Shown here: one piece after another, positions 1 to 13,147 of the stretch
How positions within the stretch are numbered: the first letter of the stretch is position 1
Layout: each line of letters begins with the position of its first letter
Assembly: GCA_017590115.1 (NCBI GenBank)
Contig: JAGGNK010010337.1
Location: 3,795,679-3,859,678 of the forward strand
DNA from: Montifringilla adamsi
Taxonomy: Eukaryota; Chordata; Aves; Passeriformes; Passeridae
DNA: 64,000 bases
Direction: 5' to 3'
Notes under the pieces: model-generated
Told to the model about the DNA's origin: nothing
Database searches by the model: none
Seen by the model: the letters and a program-made list of their open reading frames with translations, nothing else
Made by a program: the position numbers and the translations under genes

Positions 1-497
1 TATTTTGTTCCTGTGACCCTACAATTTAAACAACTATCTAAGGTTATTTTTTAACAAAAAACTATGGTCATTTTAGGTAACAATCTGGGCTCTTCCTTGT
101 TCTTCCTCTCTTTGGTCCTCATCACTCTGCCTAAATTACCATGATGAAGCAAGCTTCACCTTGAGCTTTGGGAACACAAGATCAGAGCTGTCACCCTTCT
201 GGACTCATCATTGGCTGCAATTCAGCCCTCCTGGAGCAGGCAGCATGTGGCTTGCTGTGTTCCTACCTGCCCATGAAGGGTGAGATCCCTGTGTCTGCAG
301 TTTTCCTGGAGAGAAATGCACTAACAGCAGCACCAAACTATCGAAACACACAGCTTTGCCCAGGAACTGCAACAAAGGAAAAGAAAAGGGAGCAGAAATA
401 GGAGTCTTTTCAAAAACATATCATTTACAGCATGGAGCAGGGATTTTGGAGATTTTTTCTTTCATTTTAAAATAAAGGTTAACAACTTATTTTGGAG

Positions 498-602
498 TGT
501 AAGAAGACAGATCGTAGTAGAAATACCAATTAACAAAAAAAAAAACAAAAAAAAACTGTAAGAAGACAGATCGTAGCAGAAATACCAATTAACAAAAATA
601 AA
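498..602. repeat. A-rich tandem duplication, period about 59 bp, two copies
   Basis: Copy 1 begins at 498 and copy 2 at 557. Both read tgtaagaagacagatcgtag followed by (t/c)agaaataccaattaac and then an A-rich tail with occasional C. The copies differ by one base in the unique part and by the length of the A tract. This looks like a recent local duplication, probably by slippage between the A-rich tails. Confidence 0.85.
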
Positions 603-3600
603 AAAAAAAAAAAAACCAAAAAAAAAACCCCAATAAATCTGACTTACCTCCCACAACACAAAGCAAACTGTCATTAAGTTACCCCTCTATGCACAGGAAT
701 TGAAGTCAAGCCCAGTCTCTCTTTTTTCACACAGGATTAGGTGATAAGTTATCCAGAAACAATCCAAAAGAGCTCCAAAACTACTCCTAATATGGCAGAT
801 ATTTTTGAAGGCTCCATTCTGTCACTGATTTTGGCAGTTGTGAAGATAATCTGTCCCATTTTTCCTTAAAGTACTCTGACTTTGAGGGGGTGCAACTCTC
901 CTAACATCATAACAAACCTTGGAAGTTAAGGCATTATGCCAAGGCCTACATCTTTACCATTTCTACAGATCTCCCAGTATGATGGTATTAAGAAAAGAAG
1001 CCTCATAAGCACTCCAAAATTACAGACAGCTTCCAAGTGAATAAATATTAAAAAAAGAACTGACATCAGGAGTTACTCAACAGGAGGGAACTGTAAGTAG
1101 TGACATCCTGCAGTTGCAGTGAAGAGGAGGAAGTAACTGAACTTCTGCTATCCTTGGTGCTGACTCACCACATTCTGGCTGCAGGATGTGACATCCCTAA
1201 AGATGCTCAAGTTTCTAGAGATGTCCCTAATGCAGTCAAGTGTCTCACTGCTCAAATACACTGCCTAGAACTGAGAGAAAAATCTGAGTTCTCAAGTCCT
1301 TAAGACTGTGGCTGATATCCTGCAAAGTGTCAAGACTGCTATTTGGAGAAGAGTGGAAAATAACAGACATTAAAGAGGGGTTTTTGTTGTTAAGGGCCAA
1401 TTCTGGTTGTATCAAGCTACAGAATATGATGAATTTGTCCAACTTCCTCATCTTCTGTCTTCCCTGGACTGAAAGCCATATTGTCTTGCTGATATCCTTC
1501 TCCTTCACCCCAAACCAGCAATCAAACTTGACAGCAAACCAACAGCCAGAGGCCTGGGTGACAGGAGGGGACAGGAGGGACATGTGCCCCTTGCTGCTAT
1601 GTTCCAGCTTTGCTCCAGGCCAGAGGCATCACGGAGTGACAGGGACCTTGTGTTGCAAGGAAGAGCTCAGTTCAGGTTATACAGAGACAATACAGTCAGG
1701 AACAGAGAGTATTCATTGATAATTAAGCCAAAAGAGTACTAAGGGAAAAAAAAAAAAAAAACCCAACCCCATATCCTAGATCTGACTAATTTGAGCTTTC
1801 TTAATGTGTGTGTACACACCTGTGTTTGCAAGTTATATGTCCACACAGAGATATATTCACAAACAGGCTAAATATGTTCCCCCAAAGAAGATTTGACATT
1901 TCCATCCTTAATCCAGTCACCCAGAACAGACCAATTTGCATGATCTTCAAGGCCAGCTGCTGGGTTCATCTGCTGAAACTAACTTTACAGGATGCATTTA
2001 TTTGCTGGGAGGACAATCCTGTTTTGACTCAAACTTACCCTGATTAGCCCTATGCCAGTGAGAATCATTGCTGTATTTGTTCAAATCAGTATGCATCCTA
2101 AATTATGGAGAGAAGGTCACTTCACAGACCCTGGAGCGGGAGGAAGCTCTGGACAAAAATAGGATGGCACTGTCACAGTGTTTATCAGCCAGGTTCAGAT
2201 CAGTTTCATCCTTAATGTTTCTGCTATATTTTGCTATCTAAGTACATGACTACCAAGGTAAAGCTTATTTAATCCACCTGGAAAAAAATTATAAATACTA
2301 CCAATAATCAGATGACTTTAGAAACAAAGTAATACAAATCTCACCCTCTGCACTACAGAATTTATTCTTATGCATAATAAACTACCCACAGACATCATAT
2401 ATACAGCAATAATCATATTTCTCTAGGGAGCTCTCTCTCCACTCTACAGAGTGATGGACAGAGAAGAGTGGACTATTATTCCCACTTTGGACAGCAGGTG
2501 TAAATTAGAGTTTGACATTACAGATACACATTAGTATTGTAAAGGTAGAGAAAAAATAAACTATGTAAGAGATCAATAATTACAGCTTGCTGGTATTAAA
2601 TGGGACCAAGCCAGCTAGCAGGAAAAATGCTTCCTACCCAGGCTCCTGCTCATCACATCCATATGTTTACAGGAGGGTAAGAGTTACCTCATTCACTTTC
2701 TTTCCCCACAAGACCTTTTATTTGTATTACATAGTCAGAGATAATTCTCACAGAAAATACATGAGGTAACATTGGGAGTGCCAGAGCCCACAGGCAAGAA
2801 CAGATTTGTCAAAATATCACAGCAGCCTTTTCTGCCACAAAGCCAACTTGGGGATTCACCCACCCCATCTGCTACACAATTACAGGAAGAGGGGTCAGCA
2901 CTGAGCCAAAACTGAGGGGGAGACACAGGATGACAAAGTCCTCACTCTGTAGTCTTGAGCAGCTCTGCAGTTTCTACTTGCAGACACAAAACCTGGAGGT
3001 GAGGGCTAAGAAAGAAAAGGAAGAACATGAGGATTTCCCTACACTCTTTTTTTTTTTTTTTCCCTTTTTTTCTCATTAAGGAGAATACTTGAGAATGAAA
3101 TGAATTCCTAATAGCTATATCCAACCTCACCGCCCTTATGGACCCAGGGCCCATCCAGAGACTGCTGCCGGCTGGCTGGCTGGGTCAGCAAGGCCACTGA
3201 GGTTCTGCTGAGCTGCATTCCAGGAAATGCACCATTCCCTGGAACAGCATCCTTGGCTGCAGACAGTGGTGGCATTACATGCTTCCTGAAATGCTTCTTC
3301 TCCATGTAGCTAAAAGCCTTAAGATCCTTGAAGAGAGGAGTGTTTGCAGACCACACTGTTTGCAAGCTGTCCAGGAAATGAGTCCTTCCTATAAAAAAAA
3401 CTGTGTTCAAACTACAAGTCAAGATGATCATGATCTCTCCCCAAGTCCTGTGATTCCTTACAAATGTTACCTATCCTTACTTCCCACTGAGCTGCATTCC
3501 TGGAACTCCCATTCTACAAATGCAGTCACAAGGGTGTTTGAACGCCGACATCTGAAACATCTGAAATGTTTCAGAAACAAGTGTCTGTCTCATTCTTCAC

Positions 3601-6600
3601 CATCCAATTAAAAAAGAGGGTTTCTAGTTCCATACCACTGTTTTGAAAATCATAACACGGAACATGGCCTGTATTGCAGTAAGAGGAAATCTTTTGGTGT
3701 TCAAGTTATGAGCACAAAACCTAAGGTATTGCAGCCTAAGTGAATTTTTCTGCAGTTGGTAAAACCATGGTATGAAAAATACCAGTATAAAAAGGGAGGG
3801 CTGAGCCTCCCCAACATTTTAATGTATTTAATTTTGGATGATAAGAACATCCCTAGGAAAAGCTCATTCAGTAATGAAATCTGAAATGAAAAATGACCAC
3901 CCAGAAGTAAAAGTAGTCATACACAATTAATGAATTCATTCAGCCAGCCAATAAATCAAACAGCAAATCAGATTCTCTTAATCATGCAGAGAAACATTTT
4001 TCAGTGCTTGCTATACTGTACTTTGCTCAAGGCCTACATTACCAATTGGTTGTTTCTTTAATTCTTAACCATTTACAATATAATGTTATTTTAAATTTAA
4101 GTGTCATCCAAGAACACTGTGTCAGAACATATTATTCTTTCCAGGTTTCTAAGCCACAAAGAAATTAATATCAGAAAATTTACTTTATAGGTTGAAAAAG
4201 CCTGTGAGCATTCAGCAAGTTATTAGTACATGGATAGCTATAACTTTCCAAAAAGGTCCCTAGCTGTTCCCTTTTTGGGTAAAACTTCGTACAAACAGAT
4301 ATCAGACATGCAAAAAGTTATCATTGCCTCAAGCTTTTACACTCTCTTTCCATTAGGGACTTGAGGGGTTTACCCTTGGGATACAGACAAAAATAACTTC
4401 TTAAAGTTTCATCAAAGACATTTTGAAGATTTTCACTTACTATTCAATTTTCTGTGCAACAATGGACTAAATTAAACAGTATCTCTGGAAAAGCTCAAAG
4501 CAAGAGACTATTGAGAAAAGAAAGAGCAGCTTCACTGAAGCCTGAAAGACTGAGTCAAACTTCTTTGCCTTTGAGTTGCACATGTCTTTTTTTCCCCAAA
4601 GCTCATCTACTAAATCCCAATAGTTTTCTCATCTCCCTCCAGTTTTTCCCCAAAATTTAGGAACAACCAGATCATGCTACTATTGAACTTTGCAAATGCA
4701 TGCTTCAATGCAGGAGCTACATGTGCTCTTCACAGAAACCCATCACCAAATTTACACGAAAGAGGCAAAAGCCAAGACTGTTTTCCTACTAAGACTGGAT
4801 TCTCTGCAAGCTCCAAATGATCACACTCAAAACTTTTGAAATCTAAGGGGCCACTGAAGGACAAAGCTGTCTGGCGGTCCCTGGTGTTCTCACTTCTACC
4901 ACACTCCTTCATGCTGAAATCATCTTTATTGGTTTGCTTTTCTCCCTTTGGATACAACTTCGACACACCTGTGACCTAAACTGGCACCAACTGAGCACCA
5001 AGGGCTGTGCTGATTCTCCAGGCTTTATCCAACAGCAGGGTCTAGCTTGTGCCAATTTCTACTGCCAGCTTGGTACTGACAGATCACACAACTTCCTCTC
5101 TTCCAGATTTCCACTTGCTCAAGGAGGGCAGTCAAGACAGCCCCAACAAGGTGACTCATCAGCAAAACCCTGCCTCCAATTACAATTATTGCAGCTATGA
5201 TTCCTCAGTGAGCTTATTAATCGAAGTCTCTGCACAGTAGAGACCTTTAATTTTACAGAAATCCTTTCAAGTCACCTCCAAACCTGGCAATGAAACCAAT
5301 TTTCCTCCTCCCAAATAGTTCTAATCATACCCAAGACCTGCCCTGCGTGCAACAAAATGCACCTGTACTCCCAGTTGTAATTGATACACCATTTCTCAGC
5401 CAAATTTTCACAAGGTGGTTTCCACCTGCACACACAGACCGCTGTGACCAGGTCTTTAGCCCAAACTCACCCAACATTGATCAGAACAGCATGACAGCAC
5501 CTACAAATCCAAGCAGAAACATGGACCCTAATTCAAACTTCTCCTGGGAAGATGGTGAACAGCAGCTTGGAGAACTGTGCCTGGCTGCTGCTAGCTCTAC
5601 TTGGCCCTGCAGAGCAATAGGCAGGAGAGTAGGAAGAGTCCACTAAAGGACACAACATTACTTTTGCACAAAAAAAAAAAAAAAACCCTAACATCCTCAA
5701 TTCATCTGGCCCTGTACCAGAACAGTAAGAATTAAAGTGATGAAATACAATGAAATAAAACTGGGGGAGCGGGCAAGGACAGAAACCTCCAACAATGATA
5801 ATTTTATTAAACACTATGTCAAGCAAGTCAGAAAGCTTGCTGCACCATTAGAGCCTGCCCTGTATATTCTGAATTTCTTAGCTTAGACACAGCAAAAAAA
5901 AGTTCTAAGGGTCCTCTCAGGACACAAGACTTTGCTGGGAGGACACAGTCTGCTGCCCTTTGCAGCTCACCTGTTTCTTACACAGGCTGCCTCCTTCAGG
6001 CAATACACCCAGGAGTGACAGGCAACACCAGAAACACTTCTTTACAGGCATTGCTTTGCCCTGAGAAGAGTCAGAGCCTAAAGGAAGAACAGTGTTACAT
6101 TTTGTCCCTTCCAGCTAGCATATTAATTTTGCAGGTCCTGTCACGCTACTAACAAGGCTCAGAATCCATTGCTTATGCCACCCTGTGGGGCTGTGCTTCC
6201 TCTCTTTTGACAATCCATCCCCTGTGGCCATGCCACAGTGGGAAGGGATAGGTCACGGGCATCCCAGTACACACAGACAGCCCCTACACAAAAGAGCTGA
6301 AAAGGCAGCAAATATCGGAGAGATATGGGGCCAAATTTATCTGTGACTTGACATAAAACTCATTCCTGGCATTCCTGCTGAATTACTACTGCAAAACACC
6401 AGGAGATTTCTGTGCCTCAGTTTTCTTCATTGCTCAAATGTGTGTGCATGCATATAAAGCAAGAGGAAAAAAAGGTTGTTCAAGGTATGAACTGGCTTTG
6501 GACATACCTAGTGTGAAAATGCTGTGTTTTCCACCTCTGGATTACAATCACGTTCTTCAAGTAAACTTTGGAGCTGCTTGTTCTGGGAAGTCTTTTGAGC

Positions 6601-9600
6601 TGAAAGAGACCTAGGATTTTTAGTGTGATGACAAATGTCTTGTTTCACTCCTAGTTTTTTTGGTTGGAAATATATCCAGAACACAGAAAGCAAGAATTTT
6701 CCTTTTGATCAGCACATAGTCAGATCAAACCACATGGCTCCTCCTGCAGCTCTCTAGGCCAAGACCAGTCCAGAAATTACCCACAAAATCCTTACTTTGG
6801 AAAGATTAGATTAAAAGCTTAGAGATGATGAATATATATCCTTTGGAGATGGAGATCATGTATCATCATCTTCATTTTTCAAATGAAAAGTGGGAGGGAC
6901 ACACGATGGAGGATATTTACCTCATGTCAGCTCCAGTGACGGCAGCAGGAGCAGGATGTACTTCTCCCATACCTGAGCCTAATGGTTCATCCAAGTGCTG
7001 ACTGGATAATCTGAATAGACATAGAGCATTGTCACAGAATCACTGGTGACTTTCCCACCAGAGCTTCCCCTGTGCCACTGTGTGCAACTCACATCTCCCC
7101 GCCAGGCTCATGCCCCCACAACAAGCACAAAATAAATGCTGGAGCACTTATTGCATTTATTAAGGCACTCTAAAACCTGCACACAAACAGACCTGTGATA
7201 CCTACACCAAACATGATTTCACAGGAGAGAAAGAGAGCCATCTTCCCAGCTCAGCTTTTTGGCACAAAGTGCTTTTTCATTCAGTCATGCTGAGAAAACA
7301 CGAGGAAATACAGAAAAGCAAGAGTTTTCAAAAATCAATTAAAATAAATTAGTTTGTAATGGAGAGAAAAAGTTACCTTCTAAATATGAAACCATCATTA
7401 AATGCTAGGAGCAAAAGCATGATCCCAGTTACCTACTGAGTGCAAGCTTTCCACCTACGGTACTTCAAGAACAGAGCATAGCACACCAGATATTGGACAG
7501 AGCAGTAATCTACAGGGTGGGTGAATATGGGGAGGGTGGACTGCAGAAAAACTGAGAGCATTTGTGGATTTCTCTCCTTGCGTGCCTAATAAATGAGCTC
7601 CTGGCTCGGTGTGCTCTGCTCACCTGAGCTGACCCACAAATGTGCAGTGAACAGGCTGTGAACTGCCATGGAATTCCAGCTCCCACCATGAGTAGGGCGG
7701 ACAGGAACACCAAATTATTCAGTTTATATTCTAAGATATTGTCAAGCTATCTTTTGCAAAAACAGGTTAACAAGGGAAAAAAAAACCGCAAAAAATACTG
7801 GCCTTTTCTTTAGAAAGGAAAGTGCAGGGCAGTGTGTTCACAGTAAAAAGATGTCCCTTAGAAGCACATTAAACCACACTGATGGAATATGAACAAAAAG
7901 CCCCCTCAAGTTTCTCAGAGTGCTGCTGAAAATAACTCCACTGTATTGATCGACTGGAAGTCTTTTTGCATTTTTCCCAGGGCTCTTTCTTGGTTATCTG
8001 AGGTGTGCAGTGCTTATTTGCAGTATAGAAACAGACCTTTGATGCAGAAAAATACAGAAGTTAGAAATTCAAATTACTTACCAGTTTATTAAGGGTTTTT
8101 TATATTAGAGGATGATTCATAACTAACTTGCAACCTTAAAAAAAAATGAAAAGGATCAAGGACAGTTTGAGTTTACAATTTTTAAGCCAGTGATCAATGT
8201 TGAGCTTACTTTCCTTATAAATATGATATCAAAGTGATATTATTCAAGGACTCTTAAGCGCTTTAAAAACTCTGCTAGATGATATTTCATCATGGTCTTA
8301 ACTAGACCATGAAAATTAAACACATTTTGCTAGAAGGGATATAAAATAAGGGAAAGTTTAAGGACATCTCTCCCCCATGCCATACACACATATCTGTACT
8401 TCACAGTGCACTGCAGGGCAGGAGCGAGCAAACCACCAGCACAGGCATGTAATTCACACAACATTAAGCAGCCCCAGGGAAAGAGATCTTCTTAGTTCCA
8501 AAGCAGGAGAACTGGGCATCCCAGTGCATCTCACCAGGGCTCATTAGGGCTCATTAACTCCTGGAGATAGCTCCAGCAACAGCCTGAGCATCCTGAACTG
8601 TGCTTCTCACGCAGGGTGACACTGATACTGATGCAGCTACAGCCAGGAGTGGAGATCACTTGCTTTCTGATAAGCATTCTTTTTCCAGGATAAAAATAAA
8701 AAGGCTTTAGGGCTAAAGCTGCTGTTTTTCTGCTGTTTATATGACATGAAGACACAGTGGTCCATGACTAGAGCTTCCGGGGACTTCGCCACAGTAGTAA
8801 TAAACAGCAGGATTATAAGGGCACAAAAAGGCAACAGGCACTTTCCAAGTTTGCTCTGAAACAGAATTTCAAGGAGGCTACAGAAGTGTGGAAATGGAAA
8901 AGTCAAGTAGCATCATACTAAAGAGAGACTTGGGCTGCTCAGTGTCATAAGAATGGGCTGAACAGATCCTTTGCAAGCTTCCTGCAAGAGCCTAGAGACT
9001 CAAAGGAACAGGATAAAGCCGTGTTTCATCTTTGCCATCCTGAGAGGAAGAAGCTAACACTCATCTGCATAAATTACTGAGAAAGCAAACTGGAAACAGA
9101 AGCAAGCTAAAAAAACACATAAGAACAGCGAGTTGAGTGGAAGGGAAAAAGACTGCAAGAACAACTTGTCACATGGACAACACGGCAAAATGAGATCTCC
9201 AGCAGTGCTGAGACCAGCTTTGAGCAATGGCTTCAAAACACCCTGCTCCCTAGTTGGCTTTGCCTTCCATGAATCCCCAGGTAGTTACTTACATTATTTC
9301 TTCACTAAAATAAAACTTAGCACTTTCCTCTGATTGCTTCACAATAATAATAAACTCCTAACACTAATCACGTGACAGCACAGACTCCATCACAGAGCTT
9401 CGACAATGGAGGACAAAAACATGCCCCACAAGTGGAAGGGAAGACTGTTCATTTATCAGTCTGCACTACCACATCCCCTGACCTATTTTATTACTAAAAA
9501 TAGTCCCTCTTAGGTCACTGCTGCAAATTGAATTCTGCTGCTTCATTGCCCACTGCAATCTCACAGAACTGCATGCTGCCTACACACAAAACACTAAGTA

Positions 9601-10905
9601 GGTTAACTTATTCACTGCCAGGGATGCAGCCAGTCTTCTCATATGGATAAAAAGACACAGACAATTTTGCTTAAATGAGTGAAATGTTTCTTGCATTGCA
9701 GCTAAAAGTCCAAACCCAGTTATTTATATTGCATCATCAAGACAAATACCTGGCTTCCAATTGCCCGCACTCACAATGTTTTCCAATATTATTCCTGCAA
9801 GATATGTTTTCAAAGGATTTCATGTTACAAGTGATACAACAGCAGCCCTAATGACCTCTCTATTGACAGAACAGCCAAGTCTTTCTTGTTTAGCCCCCTC
9901 ACTAGGATAAGTCTGGGAAAGAAAGAGACAAGAGGGAATCAGTCAAAATGTTCCAAGTTAAAAAGACAGCACTTTCTTTCAAAAGATCCTGTGTTTGTAA
10001 CTCCCAGTCCAAAGCATCTCGTGATTATCATACCATGAAGAGAGCTGGCAAATTTAGACCTAACAGCCACAGACTACTTAAAAGAGACAGGAAGGCATGA
10101 ACTTTACAGAGCAAGAACTTATTAGAGGATCCTAAACAGGAGACTGAAGTAGGTATTATCGACCATTTCATGCTTGATAGTGAACAAACATAAAGAATAT
10201 GCTATGTCCTTGCTATTTTATTTGAGCTACACAAAGACTAGCATATTTCCCTGGGCTAATACTGCATCTTCATATCATTACTTCAATAGCTTCCCAATCT
10301 TAAACAAACACACCCCAAAACCAAGCAAAGATCAAAGACAACTGACTTTATGTCAGCTTTCTGCTTCACTGCAAATTCTGCTGGGAATTTTTTAGCATGC
10401 AGCAGATGCACACAGGGCTGAACCATTCAAATGATTCACAGGCTCATTAGCCTAACTTTATTGTTATTTAGTTATGAAACCACGTTTCTCACTTCCTGCT
10501 ATTCTAAGAATAACATCTGCCAAATCTGGGCTTTCTTGACAGAGGGAAAATCCAATGTCTGCAGGGGACAAAGCAGCCTCAGCTCTGCCTGAGTTTCAGC
10601 TGGTGTCATTTACAGGGATGCTGGAGGCACTGTAGGTCACAAGTTGTGAGAGAAGTCCATGGCCTTACCAGCTGAGAGAGATGAGCTCAAACACATCACC
10701 ACAAGGGGAATCACAGAGACTCTTATCAAGGATATATGAAATGCACTCACAGAAGGAGGAGGGAACTGGCCCTGCCAGCCAAGCTGCAGTTAGTTTCCCA
10801 TTCATTGAAAAAGCATGAAATACACACTGCAAACAGCCTGGGTCTGCATTTCTGACCATCCCGAGTTCAACATTTGCCACATCTTGCTGGGGATTGACTA
10901 TGGAT

Positions 10906-10926
10906 TTAAAACAAAACAAAACAAAC
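10906..10926. repeat. (AAAAC)n short tandem repeat
   Basis: About four units of aaaac in a row, ending in aaaccacc. A simple intronic microsatellite. Confidence 0.8.
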
Positions 10927-12543
10927 CACCAAGTAGATACCATTTTCTTATTTCTAGTCAGTAGGTCATGGTAAAGCTGGTGTATTGACATATATTTTTC
11001 ATGTGTATGTTTGAAAGGTTTATCAACTGTACATTTCAAAGGTATATTACCCACTTCAATGGTATCAAGTCACAGGGCACAAGTGACACACTGGAGATGC
11101 CTGGCATATCTGGACAGTTGTTTTTAAATGAACATGGTATTTTCTGAAAGGCCAGTTAGTAACCTGAACACAAGAGAGATGGGTATTAAGTTCCTTACAA
11201 AATGGGAGACATGGAGCCCTTTTTACTTTTTACAAGATTAAGCATGTTCCAGTTTCAGACTGCATAACTAATAAGTCCTCCTAACAGGATGTCCTTTTAG
11301 ACCTTAGTTTCCCCAAGATGCTACAGCACGAACAGCCTTTTTATTTCTTAGGAAATCAAAAAAGTGTTATGTTGGAGCACTTGAATGCAGTGACTGCACT
11401 TCAAAGACACATTACTTGATTCTCTTTTTTAACTCTCCCAGCAATGCTTCTGCTTAATAAAACCTCCCTCTATTAGAAACCCTATTTATATGTGCATGTC
11501 TGTATCTATTCTCAGAGAGATATGATCAAAAAAGTCCAAGGTCATACGACAGACTATTCAATAGGTCAGGTAAACAACAGGAGTGCCAGCTAAGTTCAGA
11601 GCAGCAAGATAATTAACAACAATACTCAAGCAAAGGTGCTCAACACAAGTGAAAATAAATTACTTGCACCACTTTTCCATGATCCTTGCACATGAAACCA
11701 AAAGATCCTAAGTATTTAACCACCTAATTAACACCATGGCCAAAAGTGGAAGTATCTGAACCCTCTTTACTATTTTTTTTATAGTTAATATCACATTTTA
11801 CAACTCAAAATTTAGTCCAAGTTTTCAAACCAACAAAAGAAAAGAACAACTATATGTGTGAAGCTCGAAAGTTGTCCAAGACCTAGACAAACATTTTTTA
11901 TGGATCACTGGAAAATCTATGCAGCTTTCAAAGTGCCTGGATCCACTAACATGGATTTAAAAGTTCAGGGAAAATACACATGGCACCACTGCTACTGAAT
12001 TTTTGGCAAAAGCGTAGGCAACATGTAATGCATTTTGGGCCAAATGCCAAAGACAAAATAAAACTAAACAAACTGTTTCAAAATATATTTCAGACCCAAA
12101 ACAGAGAATTTACCATTTAAAACTTCAACCAGTTCATCATTTAGGCTCAGTTCTTCACATCACTATCTTCTGACTGTGGGGAGCTGCAAAATAAAGTCTT
12201 TTGTGTTTCAGCATCTGAGAAAATTGAGGACTTACCAACAGTCCAGAGCACTCAGAGGTACTAACTAAATATGGCACTGCCATATCTTAACTTCTATCAC
12301 TGTAAACAAATTACAGAAATATTGGCACAAAGACAAAGGAAGCACTTTGAAGCCTGAACAAGGTTAGGCGAAGTGACAAGTCAATAAATAATGTTTACAC
12401 TCCCACAACTGTGCTTCCATGCCTGGCCACTTTTGCAAGTGGTGGGCACCAAAGTTCACTTCACCTGTCTGAATGCCCACGTCAAGCCAGGCACAGGTCA
12501 CTGCAGCACCTGTGTGCTCTGCAGCTTCATCTTCAACTCAGAG

Positions 12544-13142
12544 TTGTGACACCAAGTTTGAAACAGGGGTCTGTTGGAGTTCTGGATGCTGAGAACTTTA
12601 GACTTTCTGTGCTGACAGACTCTGACCCGCAGGAGAGCACTGCATTTGACCTGAGGCCATGGAGAAGGCTTCCAAAACTGATTGATAGCACTGGGATTGG
12701 GTGATATTAGATGATATTTTCATTAGATGGGATTAGGTGTGTAGCTGGTTAGAGGTGTATAATAGCACAGGGTGGAAAACTTAGAATTAAAGGTTTTAGA
12801 ATATAGTAATACATAGAGCTAAGATGGAGGTTTTAGGGCAGTGGCTGGTCCTTCTTCTTCACGGGTTTGGGTCGTACTGTGTAATTGGACAGAAAAGTCC
12901 ACATTGTGGAATTCGAGTGATTAGTTATTGGGTTAAAAGTGAAAATAATTTAGGTGTCATTTCTTAATTGGATACTTTAGCCTTAAAAGACCTTGTAGGG
13001 AAAGATAGTCAGCCATTTTGTACCTTGTTAGTAGAATACTGCAGACCTCACTGCCTGTGAGACTGTAACAGAGATAAGAAAAAACAAACATTTGAGTCTG
13101 AACATGAAATATCATCTTGAGTGCTTTCAATCCTGACCTCAA
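12544..13142 (+). mobile_element. Probable solo LTR of an endogenous retrovirus
   Basis: A roughly 600-bp block of different composition from its surroundings. It is T/G-rich on the plus strand with ATTAGATG/GATATTAG-type stretches, a TATA-like GTATAATAG near 12757, and an A-rich segment near 13078-13090 (AGAAAAAACAAACA) that could be a decayed polyadenylation signal about 55 bp before the 3' end. It starts TTGTGAC and ends CCTCAA, flanked by CAGAG on both sides (12539-12543 and 13143-13147), a possible 5-bp target duplication. A conventional TG...CA reading (tgttggag at 12572 to caaca at 13144) gives no matching flanks, so the ends are uncertain. The general look fits songbird LTRs I recall, but I cannot name the family. 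No internal gag or pol sequence is present. Confidence 0.55.
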
Positions 13143-13147
13143 CAGAG

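Larger units (their letters stand above)
1..12543. other. Non-coding stretch, no gene recognised
   Basis: Low-CpG, AT-leaning sequence with scattered short open frames on both strands, none with a recognisable domain. It contains a 59-bp A-rich tandem duplication near 498, homopolymer runs near 1747 (A), 3050 (T) and 5671 (A), a 10-bp tandem repeat of agggctcatt at about 8535, and an AAAAC run near 10906. I recognise no interspersed repeat. Confidence 0.6.

Noticed and set aside
7032..7046. tcacagaatcac resembles the reverse of a CR1 terminal repeat
   Set aside because: Only 12 bp match and the following sequence does not continue into CR1.
10665..11054. 129-codon minus-strand frame
   Set aside because: No recognisable domain and no splice sites that would make it an exon; likely chance.
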